A DNA stretch of 49,371 nt, from NCBI GenBank assembly GCA_004154925.1, contig QJNS01000384.1:1-49371 (forward strand). Direction: 5' to 3'. The position numbers and the translations under genes were made by a program. The notes under the pieces were generated by a model that was not told where the DNA came from, made no database searches, and saw only the letters and a program-made list of their open reading frames with translations. This document shows, piece by piece, positions 1 through 10,942 of this stretch; within the stretch, counting starts at the first letter, position 1, and each line of letters starts with the position of its first letter. This DNA is from Monosporascus cannonballus. Lineage: Eukaryota > Ascomycota > Sordariomycetes > Xylariales.

Positions 1-785
1 TTTTTTTTTTTTGGGGGGGGGGGAAGGTTGACCTCTGAGTGGCCTCAGTTGCTGAGGGATTTCCCCCTAGAACACACCAGACTTCAGACAATCTTACAGC
101 AGCCCTACAACAAGCTGCTCCAGAAGGGTTTAGCCGATTCCGTCATTCTGCAGGTCAGCGGGAGCAGTAGCCTCCCCTGACAACTATCAGGTTCTGCAAT
201 TCTGCTTGGGTGTCGACTTCGGAAAACTAGCAACATCACATTGTTGGCAAGTGGCCAGAGATGGGATTGTCAGCGCGAACGAGCATCTGCCAACATGTCA
301 AACCTAGTAAAGCCAGTCAGCCCTAGCGGAAATTACTTCCTGTACCCCTGGTACCTTTTTCTCCCAGCTCCAGCTGTATTTACGTGTTTATAAGGAGGGT
401 TCGCTACCCTCACCTTCTAGCTAGGACCTCACACAGAGAAAAAGGGCAACCTTTAATACACTTCTTCTTCAGTTATATATGCTTCTGTGTGTGATGCAGG
501 GTCTCACACGACATCAGCCACGGCCCATGACGTGAATGCGACACACCAGACCGACAATTGAATGCCTCAGCTGAGGTTTTCATATGACTAATGTGGCATC
601 GGACACGTCAATTGGCGTAAAAATTGGGGGCTGGACAGCGCCATTGCATGGTGGATGTGCGGCACAGATTGGGGGGCATTCGTGACATATGAGCCAAAGT
701 GTACTGAAGCCAAGATTTCCAGCTCAGACTTCTGGGCCTACATTCATTACTGGACAGTCTTGTTCCATAGTCGGTCACCGCAAAG
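1..785. other. Upstream intergenic region
   Basis: No gene is recognised here. The window opens with 12 T followed by 11 G (1-23), which looks like a contig edge or low-complexity junction. The rest is mixed-composition sequence that probably includes the promoter and 5' UTR of the CorA-like gene starting at 786. No RIP-like skew and no clear regulatory motif was found. Confidence 0.6.
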
Positions 786-3700
786 ATGCAGCGCTATGGG
801 GACGACGATCCCTTGCTCCGGCCGATCCAACGGCGGGAGACGACGCCGGCGCGAATGATGGGCCAGCCGCTGCCGCCTCCGCGACAGCCGATGAACTCAT
901 TCGGACGGCGTGCATCGCCTCCACCTCCGCCCCAGCCCGTGATCCGCGACGGAGCCCAGATGCCAGCCTGTTATGCACCATACTATCCCGGTGCCTCGCC
1001 GCAGGCGGTGCCGATGTACTACCAGCCGCACCCGGTGCAGTTCATCAGCGTGCGACCACAGCCGGGCACGCCCGAACCGAGCCTCATGGGCTTTTCGGGG
1101 GTACCCATGCCGGGCGTGCTGCTGTTCCCAATCGACAGCAGCCTCGCCGGGGCGTCGCGGTCGCGATCTGGGCGTCGTACCTCCGTCGGCTCGAAAGGAT
1201 CCTTCAGATCGAAGGCCCGTTCCCGGAGCAGTTCCCCCGGTTCACGAATATATGCGGACAACGCCATTCATGGGCCCAATGTTCCTAGTAACCGGGAAAG
1301 GAGCAGGTCACCGTCGCCGTCGCCGGTGAGGAAAGATCGCCGCGGCCGCTATGACGACTACGAGGACGACTTGGATATACGCGTAACGCGAAGGCGGGCG
1401 ATTATGGAATATGTACCTGGCGCCGATAGATTTGAAGACACCGCACCCTCTACCGTCTACTCGTTCACACCCTCGCGCATGTCGCGCGCCGCCTCGACGC
1501 AGCCCAGCACGCACGCCGACAACGAGCCGTCCGAGAAAGACGAGGAGGACGCTAACGGCGGCGGCGGTGGCGCGCGAAAGGAGATAGACTACGCGCCTCG
1601 ACTATCATACGTCTTCGAATCACAGTACAGCGGCGATCACACGCTAGGCGGCTCACATGGCGTCAAGCTCACAGCAGTACTAAGCAGCAGGCTGAAATAT
1701 CAGCCTCTATTTCGATGGCTGTAAGTCACCCTGTCCTGCAGACAGTCGGCTCCCTCCCACGTTCGTGACGTTGAGATAAGTCACAGACACTGCACACGAA
1801 CCTGCTTGGATTTTGATGACTTTTCGGTAAGCACAGGGTGATATCTACTCTCCGATGCCAGTTATTGGCTTAGGGATTGCTGACAGCACTCGAAGAATGA
1901 GGCCACGCGCGTCCCAGACCTGACCACCGCGGAGCAGAAGGGCATCCGCGACCTGCTCGCCCGCGTGCAGCGCAAATTCGTCAAAACTGTCCAGACGGCA
2001 AACGGGAGGAGCGTCCGCCACATGGAGCCTGCATGTATTCAGCACGTACTGCCACCCAACAGCACTTCCAAGGCGCCTGACTTCGCTCGCCGCACCGTGA
2101 CCTGGGTCTGTCTCCCGTACTTCACGCTGGAGAAGTACTCGGGGCTGCAAGGAGCCGCTGAGAACTCGTCGGCCTTCCCGATCGAGACGCTGCTGCAGGC
2201 CAAGTTCTCGAGGGCGGGCAGAGAGCGAGACATGCGCCAAGCGGTCTGCCAGAGCAACCAGACGCCGACCGGGCTATGTTTCCACGTCGCGCAGATATGG
2301 TGTCTTGTCGTCGGTAACTGTGAGTTATCCACCCGATAATTATTGTCTGCTCTGGAGGCTGAGCGTTGCCAACCCCTTCAGCATTCCTGTTTACGTACAG
2401 TCGCATGACAGAGGAAGCCCTTCGCGGAGACTTCATTGGCTTGTCCGTCAAGTCCATCAAGGAGATCTCCGACGCGAAACCACGGATCGCCATTTCTTAC
2501 GGGCAGTCGGTATTGTGGTCTATTCCTGTCGAGGAATGCCACACCTGGCTAGTAAGTTCAGCGGTGATTTGAGTCAGGAGTCGTCAGGTGCGCTGACGGC
2601 AATCTAGGACTTCCTTTCGCACTTTCGGGAGTTTTGGCCTCGGCGTCTCCAGTTCTTCCGCCGAAAACGGCCGGTGACGGCAGACAACTGGCCGCGTGTC
2701 TGGAACATAGCTAGGCACGTCAACGACAAGATCATGCTTGAGATGCGAATCGGGTTCGGGCTGCTCTTTGCCTACCTTAGTGACTTGTGTGACTAATTAT
2801 GCAGTCAGAACCGCTCCGGAGCCACCACCAGCTGGCATTCTGATCTCTAAGAATGTCGATCAAGGCGTGGAGGGAGACGCAACCTCTGGATCACAATCGC
2901 AGTCACCGCCGCAGCTGGAAGACTTGCCGGGACCAAGCAACGCGGCGTCCGCAAAGCTCTCACCAGGCCGGAAGAGCAGGGGTACGCCTGGAAACCCCAA
3001 ATCAACGGCCCCGTCTACGCTGCACATCTTCTCCTGCCTCGTTGGTGTTACTCACCCTGACTTCGATACCATCGACGAGGAAGCCCTTGACGATCACCTG
3101 CGGGAGGTGGAGGACTACCTACTTTCTCGAACCAGTTTCAGCGACCGCCGCGCTTACGACGCCTGTCCCGAAGCCACCCGCGATGAAATCTGCGCCCATC
3201 TTGAGAAGGAGGGAATTGAACTCTCAAAGCGGACCGATGTTCAGCGCGGGCGGCAGCGAGACTACGAGGCGCGGCTGGACATCTTCAATGCCGCCGATGT
3301 GGTTTTCAAGTTCTTCTTCCCCCCCAATGTGGAGGTGCCGACGGTCCGAAAGTTTTGGGGCGCATTGAGAGTTATCATCACCGTGAGTCGGGCAAGGCCT
3401 TGCTGCCTGAGGATTTGCGGAGTCTAACTTAGTCCAGGACGGCAGACCTGTTGCTTCCATCGAGGGGGACGCCTTGCAACGAACCGCAGGACCCTTGATA
3501 TCCAAGTACACCATACGTAACATCCGATCGGAGCTCCGAAGCCTTTGCGTCGAGCTTCAGGCCTTTAACGAGATCTTCACTCAATCTGGAAGACATGAGC
3601 AGGCCAAAATCGCGGTGCCCAAGGAGATCGTCGAGGGCTGGATCCACCTCCTCATGGGGCTCGTCTATCTGCCCAAGGATTACGATAAGAGCGACCCGCT

Positions 3701-4994
3701 CGTCGACGATGCCAAGATTCTCATCCATAGCGGTATGGCGGCTGTGGTTCGCTCGCTGTCGGATAAGTCATTGCTGGACAGTTCTGTTATCTTGCCACTA
3801 GAGCTTCTGTCCCTGCTGAGTCTGAAACTGCTGCAGGATGTTACCGTTGGGATGCCGAATATCAGCGAGTGCTATTCTGCGTGTCTCGACGTAATGGTGG
3901 GTTTTGAGGGGTAGAACTCGCAACCTTCGGAAGCTGACCCCAGCAATGTAGGAGGCAAACATCGCATCCAAACCGTCGGACCGATCTCGAGAGTATCGCA
4001 TCAGCCTCTTGATGGAAGAGATATCGGTCGTGCAGCGAATCATCGACGCTCAGACCTCCGTCTTCCAGTCGCTGCTAAGCTTCGCGCCAGAGACGGGCCG
4101 GGGCGAGGGGCCGGGCGTCTTGGACGAGCCATCGCGCGGGACTTATCTCACGCCGGTGCATCACACCGATTCACGTCATCGATCCAAGGAGAGTTCTGAC
4201 ACGATATACTATGCCCGGGAGAGCACCCGGCCGAGGATGCGTTCCGACTATCGAGAGGGACCCACCGAGCACTCGTCCTATGATCCGTCGTCGTCGCAGA
4301 TAAGGAGTCGAGCGCGCTCGTACGAGAGAGAGGAACCAACCGCGTATTACTACGACGAGATCCTCACCTACGTTGCGGCGAATCCGCCGACTGATTTCAA
4401 GCTTGCGTCAACGGATCCGGGCGGTTACCGCGTCCTGCTCCTGAACGAATGCCTTCAGTTCCTAGCGGGACGCGAGAGGGACTTCTCTGGCTTCCGAGGC
4501 TGGGCATCGTTCCTCGAGAAAGTGGTGTGTCCCCGCCTTGCCTGCCCGACCCTTCCATACTGCACCGGTTTGCTGACGCTGTCTTCCCACAGAACCGCAA
4601 TAAGATCGACACCACCAAGGACCGGCACGACAACGCCATCTACGCCTTCACCATCGTGACCGTCATCTTTCTGCCCCTCAGTGCTGTCGCGAGCATCTTC
4701 GGTATGAACACGCGCGACGTGCGCGACATGGACCTCGACCAGTGGGCCTACTGGGCCGCTGCCGTGCCCGTGACCGCCGTCGTCGTCTTCCTTGGCTTGC
4801 TCTGGACCGGCGAATTGGGCAACATCGTGCGCTGGATCCAGTCGTTTAGCCCACGCCGACAGGGCTATCAGTCTCTGCCCGACGACTTGTACTACGATGA
4901 CTATCGACCGCCACCTCCTCCACCCCCGCCAGTTAGGCAGCGGGGGTACCCGGAAGAGCTAGTTGTCGTGCGCGGAAGAGATTATTCCAGGTGA
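786..4994 (+). CDS. CorA-family Mg2+/divalent cation transporter, long N-terminal extension
   Basis: Nine exons are inferred: 786-1720, 1787-1826, 1887-2319, 2382-2551, 2608-2753, 2809-3382, 3438-3896, 3952-4524, 4593-4994, giving 1243 aa. Introns are 55-69 nt with GT-AG ends and matching phases; the 2754-2808 intron has a weak donor (GTTCGG) and is the least certain join. The C terminus has the CorA signature: a first membrane helix (about 1126-1145) ending in FGMN (G1147-N1149), then a second helix (about 1163-1182). Family knowledge: the GMN loop forms the ion-selective mouth of a pentameric Mg2+ channel. The roughly 950 residues before the helices include a Ser/Arg/Pro-rich disordered start (residues 1-200) and a soluble domain with W- and Y-rich motifs seen in large fungal CorA proteins. 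The tail is Pro-rich (about 1205-1220). The substrate (Mg2+, Zn2+ or other) and the membrane (plasma membrane is usual) cannot be read from sequence. Family assignment is firm; exact ion is not. Confidence 0.85.
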
Positions 4995-6864
4995 GGAGAT
5001 GATGTAACTTGTCGCCAAAACATCAGGAAGCAAACTCCGAGAGGAAGAAAGGTAGGGATGATGATGATATCCGGTATGTGCAGGTGCTTTGCCTACCAAG
5101 CACCACGTAGCGGCAATAGGTCTATAGGCTAAGATTTCGTAAATTCCAGGACCCGTCCCTCCCGGTCGGGTGGTACTGTATTCGTTCGGCAGGACCCGCA
5201 GTAATCATCTCTTTTTCAGAGGCCGGATTTCAACAAGGACAGTGAGGAGGGCCCGTCAGACTCACCCGTTGTTAGAATAGGCTCAAGGGCACCTGACATA
5301 TGCGTCACTCCCTCTAGATGAGCAGCCGCCCGAGGCGGTTCCATAAGGTCTTCGGCCTGATCTTTATGCTTTTTTTTTTTCACCTTTGCTGTCTAGTTCG
5401 GTCGGATTAGCAGCAGGTTTGGTGCCTTGGTCGGCAAGTCATCATGGCCCATGGGTGTCGTGTTCTGAGGCTAAACACCCTGTTCAAGCCCCACACTCTC
5501 CGGCTTGGACCATGCGGAGCCCCGGGAGTGGTTGACCGGCCTCGCGCATTGACACTGCGCCAGTCGGGAAGGTGACTTCAGGGAATAGTAGCAGTCGACC
5601 ATCATGCGGTCGCAGGCGCGTGAGGCGTCCCGCGTTGTGCCGCCACCTGCTGCGTCTCAGCGCTGGGCATAAAAGCCCATCGATAACTTCACTTGGCGAC
5701 GACGCAGCTGAGGGTTGGAATAATGGTCAAGGACAGATGTGGACTAGTGCAGTACTAGACACCTTGGCAGCTCATGTGTATATTAGCAGACATCTCTCTT
5801 CAGGGTCAAGCCTGAGGCGGATCTTTTTATCCTGCAGCCGCACAACCTTAACACTCTCAAGTGGGCCCATTTTTGAGCCACGTCAAGGATATTTGATAAA
5901 GGCCGTTGCGTCGGTCAGATCGCATTGGAACACGATCTTAAACTTACCAGGGAAGACAACTGTTGGGACGATGAGGGAGGTCTAGGCTTCGTCTCAATGG
6001 CCGCGGGCATTGACCTCAATTGGGCGAGCAATTTATGGTTGATTGGTTACAGAATCGGCCGCCGCCTTGGCGTTCCCACTTCCATCCCGAGTTAAAGAGC
6101 TGTTCTCCACGGGGTAACTTAGTGTGTCAAACCGAAATCATCGATGGAGACTCAGGATGAGACTCGAAGGTGGAGCGTGGGAACATATTTGATTTTATGG
6201 AGGGCCTAGAGGAGGCGATGGAATCGTATTTCGGGTTTGAGTAGGTCAAGTTTTCTCCCGTAATTGGTGTGCTGGCTTATGAGGTTGGAACTGTCTTGAA
6301 GCAACGATCTGCGCCCTGATATGAGTGATGAACTGCTCACTCAGCCTAGAATTAGCCGCCTCGGTTCCCTATACTCGGGGCGCCAAGTCCTCTATGGGCT
6401 ATGGAACCGTCCGATGTACGGTTTCATGCTTCGATCCTCTGCGCGCCGGATGATCAATTTCTAATTGGTCCAAACGTCCAAGCCATAGCGCATTCACCCC
6501 GCCAAGTTGTGCTTGATCTTCCATCACGTTTGAAAGTTGATACGAAGCCAAGGCTGGTTTCAACCGCACGACGCCATGTTAAGGGATCGACTCCGTCTCA
6601 GGGGCCCTTTTTGCGGAATTAAAACCAGGACGCCCCTTGCATCTCGTAAATGCTTCCATTGCCAACTCTGTCTCCCGTTCGATTCACCCCGCCACTCATT
6701 CCCACTCTTGAACGTGGTTTTAATTTTCATTCTTTCGCCCGGGGCGCCCAATTACGTTTTTAGGTGCAGGACACCCTTCATATTCTGAAGCTGATAGAAG
6801 CCGGATTTAAAGAGTTCGTATGCATGGTATTTGGTCGCCTGATAACATTCCTAAACGGTTCAAT
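4995..6864. other. Intergenic, no gene recognised
   Basis: About 1.9 kb of roughly balanced composition with frequent stops in all frames. It has a short T run near 5371-5380. The largest open stretches (for example 5572-5985) show no family resemblance, codon bias or splice structure. No RIP-like AT skew and no repeat matching the transposons at the right end was seen. The last 100-200 bp presumably carry the promoter of the PEBP-like gene. Confidence 0.55.
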
Positions 6865-7747
6865 ATGCGTTCCACGGCTGCGTTTATGTTCCTATGCCTC
6901 GCCGGTCTCGGCGTCGCAAACCATCCCCAAAGTGTCCCTCCAGAGGCCTTCAAGGCGGCTTTCGAAGAGGCCGGTATTGTCCCGGAGGTCATAGCAACAC
7001 TGAATCCAGTCGTGTCGTTCTACGCCACCTACACGAATCAAGATGGCGTCGACAAGCTGCTGACTCCGGGGGTGACCGTGATACCATCCGGTACGGAGAA
7101 TCAGGAGATTTCGCGGTCAAGGCGTGGCGCACTAATATTCTTGACTAGAAGCCGCTTTTCCGAAGGAGTTCAGCGTCGAGAGGCTCTTATACGCGCCCAA
7201 CGTCACGGCGAACTCCCGGTTTCTCATCTACATCCTCGACGCCGATGCGCCGGACCGCAACTTCCCCACTGCGCGCAACCTGCGCCATTACCTCGGCGGG
7301 AACTACACGCTGACCGGGGAGCCGTCCATCCTGGCCTCGGCGCCGACGTTGGTAACCGATACGGATCCCTTCACGCCCTTCATCCAGCCCGCCCCGTCTA
7401 GTGGCACCGGCACCCACCGTTATATCATGGCGCTCTACGCCCAGCCGGAGAGGTTCGATAACGCTGGCTTCGAGAGCGCGGGGATGAACGAGACGCGTGA
7501 GAACTGGAACGTAAGCCTCCACGACGCTGAGAGCACCTTTATTTTTGCCAACTGCTGATCCTTGTTATAGTTGACGGCTTGGAGGACGCAGCTCGGTCTG
7601 GGTCCTGCCCTAGGCGCGACGTTCTTCCAGATTAACACCGATCCCGATGCTGAAATGAGCATCGCAACGGACCTACTCAGCTCTCTGCGTGACATTACCA
7701 CCGGTGCATTAACGGCTGCTCTGATAGCGATGCTATCTTTTGCTTAA
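6865..7747 (+). CDS. Secreted PEBP-like protein, probably GPI-anchored
   Basis: Three exons (6865-7090, 7149-7510, 7571-7747) give 254 aa; both introns (58 and 60 nt) have GT-AG ends and matching phases. The start at 6865 was chosen because it gives a clean signal peptide (MRSTAAFMFLCLAGLGVA) directly ahead of the mature part. The centre has the phosphatidylethanolamine-binding protein core: a FLIYILDADAPDR strand with the acidic pocket motif, an LRHYLGG segment where the family has its HW/H motif, and HRYIMALYAQP, matching the usual HRY-x-F-x-L-x-Q strand. The C terminus (ITTGALTAALIAMLSFA) is a short hydrophobic tail after small residues, typical of a GPI-attachment signal, so the protein is predicted to reach the cell wall or outer plasma membrane leaflet. 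PEBP proteins bind lipid headgroups or act as inhibitors; the role of fungal secreted forms is largely unknown. Family call good, anchor call moderate. Confidence 0.8.
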
Positions 7748-8448
7748 GATGAGCTCTGAGGTTCGTGGCTGAAGATGGTATAGGATGTAGTCAAAATGAA
7801 CCAATCATACGCATGCTCATTACTCCTCCAAACATAAAAAAAAATAGTGCTGTTCACATGTATACAACTCTGCGTAACTCTTCATCTTTTGGGCGTAGAT
7901 TTAATGCGGTTGGGTTTTGAAGAAAGACAAGTTCTATGCGAATAACATGTGACAAGATCCTCCAGCCAAGGGATGACAAGAGGATCCGAGGCTAGGGCCA
8001 ACGTAGGCTAAGCTCTCACTGTAAATTAAGCCCTATGAGATGGCAGTGCTGATCTCTCGAAAGTCGGAGAAAGCTAATGCAGCCCAGAGAGAGGCCCAAT
8101 GTGACGGATTATCGTAACACCGAAAATATATGCTATTTTAATGAAGGGGATTTGTACGTAAGCAACATAAATACCACAAACCAACAAAAAGGAACGGAAA
8201 AACAGTTCCATCCGTGGAACCGTGGACAGTGGGGCGCCTTGGCCTGCATACCTAGCTTTCACCGAATACCGCGAGATAATTCAGTAGCGCTACTGCGAAT
8301 GGCTCTAGGACTAACATCTCATAAAAAGGGTCTTCCCGCGCATGCCTTGTCTAACGTTAAGAGAACCATTATTCTCAACTCGGCGCGTATTATTGCTCCC
8401 AGTGGCACAGCTTGCCAGTTCTAGATAGCTCCCTTGCACCCCCGAGCG
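7748..8448. other. Intergenic, no gene recognised
   Basis: About 0.7 kb between two plus-strand genes. It holds the 3' flank of the PEBP-like gene (an A-rich run near 7838-7848) and the promoter of the FAR-17a/AIG1-like gene. No conserved motif identified. Confidence 0.55.
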
Positions 8449-9412
8449 ATGTTGCCCCGCGTATTCGCTTTTGGGCGCGATCGCTGGGACCCGACATACC
8501 GCTTCGAGACGTCGTGGCTGCTGCCGCCGTGGGCGCTCTTCGCGTTTCGGGCGCTCTTTGTAAGTCGAATAGACAGTCCATCTTCTCGATCAATTCAAAA
8601 TTGCTCACGCACCGGCACAGGCTCTCTACGCGTTCACGACGCTCTTCTTCCGGATCGGCTGGGAATGCACGCACCCGGCGAACACGGACGCGCCGGGGGG
8701 GGTTGAACGTGAACGGTGCGCCAGCTCCAAGACCTCGTTCTCGTTCTTCACGGTCCTCACGTACTGGGGCATCGCCTTCTACATGCTCGTCGCCGCCGTG
8801 CACACCGCCACCTACGCGCGCAACGCGACGTCGCGCGGGCCGCTGCTCGCGCGCTTCCCACGGCCGCTGCAGGCGCTGCACTCGCTCTTCTACACGACCG
8901 TGACGACGTATCCGCTGCTCGTGACCATCGTGTACTGGGGTGTGCTGTACCCGACGTCGTTCGGGGCCACCGGCGGGTTCCCCAACGCCTTCACCGCCTG
9001 GACCAACGCGTCGCAGCACGCCCTGAACTCGGCCTTCGCGCTGTTTGAGATCTTCGTCCCGCGCACACAGCCCCCGCCCCTCGTCCATCTGTTGTGGCTC
9101 ATCGTTATCCTGGCCCTGTACCTCGGGCTCGCGTACGTGACGCTTACCACCCAGGGGTTCTACGTGTATCCCTTCCTGAACCCGGCCGAGACGCGCGGCG
9201 GGAGGAGGGGCGTGACCGGGTACATCTTCGGCATACTGGCCGCGGCCGCTGTAATATTCGGGATCGTATGGGGTGTGATCTGGGTTAGGAGGTGGGCCAC
9301 GGAGGAGAAAATGGGTTGCAAGGGGAAATTTGCCGCCGGAGACCATGGCAGCGGTGTCGACACAGCGGATCCGGAAATGGGCATGCGGGCTGAGACGTGG
9401 AGGCCCAAGTGA
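8449..9412 (+). CDS. FAR-17a/AIG1-like multi-pass membrane protein
   Basis: Two exons (8449-8559, 8621-9412) joined by a 61-nt GTAAGT...AG intron give 300 aa. The ATG at 8449 (MLPRVF) is the first in frame. About six hydrophobic segments are visible, including those around FFTVLTYWGIAFYML, TTVTTYPLLVTIVYWGVLY, LLWLIVILALYLGLAYV and IFGILAAAAVIFGIVWGVIWV, followed by a basic RRW and a soluble tail. The layout resembles the FAR-17a/AIG1 family: a Thr in an LTYW segment (T84) and a His in an ASQHALNSAFALFE segment (H170) sit where animal AIG1/ADTRP have their catalytic Thr and His for hydrolysis of fatty-acid esters of hydroxy fatty acids. Enzymatic function here is inference. Fungal members are usually annotated only by family. 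It probably sits in the ER or another endomembrane. Confidence 0.72.
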
Positions 9413-9905
9413 CCGTGGCCTCTACCTGATTTTTAATGCGGCATGCTATTCTCCGTGAACATATGATTGATTTTACATGGAACCTACATTTTAAGAAGAA
9501 CCGTTGATTCTTCGCCATCACGGCCGAGAAATTGACGCTGTGGCTATCAACACTAGCTTATGCGATTAGCATTCCCCTTTTTGTCAACGGGCGGCCGAGT
9601 ATCTACATGTTCTCCCATATAACCCCCATGAACCACATATCAACGTCCATTAAACGATATTATGCTTATCTTAATATCGGGCATGCGGGAGCAATATAGA
9701 AGATTAAGGGGGGAGTCCAGCCAGTTTCCAAGAGTTGGTTGCGTAGACGCGTGGCAAGTAACCCCAGGAGGAAATCACGGGAAACCACAGATGTTCTACT
9801 TCCTACTCGTTACACATACGCTTTCCAGATGCTCAGGATAGTCCGCAGACAGCGCCATGTCCAGCAATGCATGTCGGCATGCCTCCACTCCAGCCTCAAG
9901 TTTAG
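9413..9905. other. Intergenic, no gene recognised
   Basis: About 0.5 kb after the FAR-17a/AIG1-like gene, including its 3' flank. Composition is slightly AT-rich but not RIP-like. An upstream exon of the next, weakly supported gene could lie here (frame open around 9739-9981), but no splice join could be confirmed. Confidence 0.45.
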
Positions 9906-10942
9906 TCCGTCTTCGGATTGCAAAGAGGCATACTGGCGAACCACTTTAGGAGTCCGCTTCTGCTCCTCTCCCTTGACCTAAGACATTGCATTCATAACTA
10001 TGTAATTAAGCCTAAGGACATCTTCTGTCACACATACAGGTTAGAAATTAAAGAAGAAGAAGAACTAAGAACACCTCAAGAAAGGAGGAGATGGGGTATC
10101 TCGCTAGAGGCGTTATATTTTACGTCTCGCCTTTATGATATACGCAACTGTCCGGACGAACCCCTCCTCGGCTATAAAGTATCATCTTTCACCACTCTTC
10201 TATTGGTTTCGAATCAGGAGTTCCGCGAAACGCAAGATCTATACTGGGTTTTAAATGCGTATATGCACGCATGAGTCAAAGGGTTGATCGATGGCAACGA
10301 ATTCCACTAACCGATTCATCCCTAGCTACTTCATATCTGCAGGCGCAGTCGGTTTGAACTTGGACAAGGGTTATGTCTTTCCTTAGTCGCGTGCCGATGC
10401 CGATTTGGCAGTGGGTGCGCAGCCTTGTCCTGAAGTCAGGCACTTTTGATGCCGACGTTTTCCAACATGAGAGGCCTGGTCCATATTGGCAGGGAACAGA
10501 CTTCTCACCCCATTTGCCGCACTGTTACGCCAGGGGCTTCCAGGGGCTCCGTGAGATCGCCATTTTCCTAAAAGCACTAGATGCGCACGAGATGGGCATT
10601 TACTGTGAGTGGGCTCCCTTTTGGATGGGGGAGTTGCTGGGAGACGGTATTGTCGATGTAGTTCGCTTCTCGTATGGTGCAAGCGACTCATCCATCCAAG
10701 AAGACTGTTTCAGACTGAGCAGGACACAACCGACACGCGGGCCGCTCGGCGGCCGCAGCTACTGGAAGTGGGACAGCAATTTGGTTGAGCCTCGCTTCGT
10801 CGGAACTATCGAGGACCTCCCTAATGAGAAGATGGGCGGGCCGTTGAAAAAGGCTTTCCGAGTCGCCCCTCAACTTGTGGCCGGAGGCCAGGACTGTCCA
10901 TGCTCTACGAAGACGCAGCTCGTGAGACAGAAGTGTAGATGA
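9906..10942 (+). CDS. 2EXR/F-box-like hypothetical protein, 5' end unresolved, possibly decayed
   Basis: Reading from just after the stop at 9903-9905, an LSLDLRHCIHNYVI segment resembles the opening motif of fungal 2EXR/F-box-like proteins (LPxELRxxIYxYxL). It is followed by a LLLVSNQEFRETQDLYW segment, matching the usual LLLVSRxxxEEtxxLY motif. A 110-nt GTATAT...AG intron (10259-10368) restores frame into NAVMSFLSRVP...WVRSLVLKSG, again typical of these proteins, and the frame runs to the TGA at 10940-10942. There is no in-frame ATG upstream of the motif, so either an upstream exon was missed or the gene has lost its start. The proteins are generally of unknown function and occur in large, fast-changing families. 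Family call is by motif pattern only. It stands alone in a gene-poor 3.6-kb stretch. Confidence 0.4.

Noticed and set aside
1..60. Possible telomere end at the window start
   Set aside because: No TTAGGG/CCCTAA repeats are present; only a T run and a G run.
5572..5985. Open stretch of 137 codons, plus strand
   Set aside because: No motif, no codon bias and no splice partner; starts at a weak context in an intergenic region with similar chance frames around it.
6670..6700. CGTTCGATTCACCCCGCC, resembling a tRNA T-arm
   Set aside because: No matching acceptor, D or anticodon arms around it; no tRNA could be folded.
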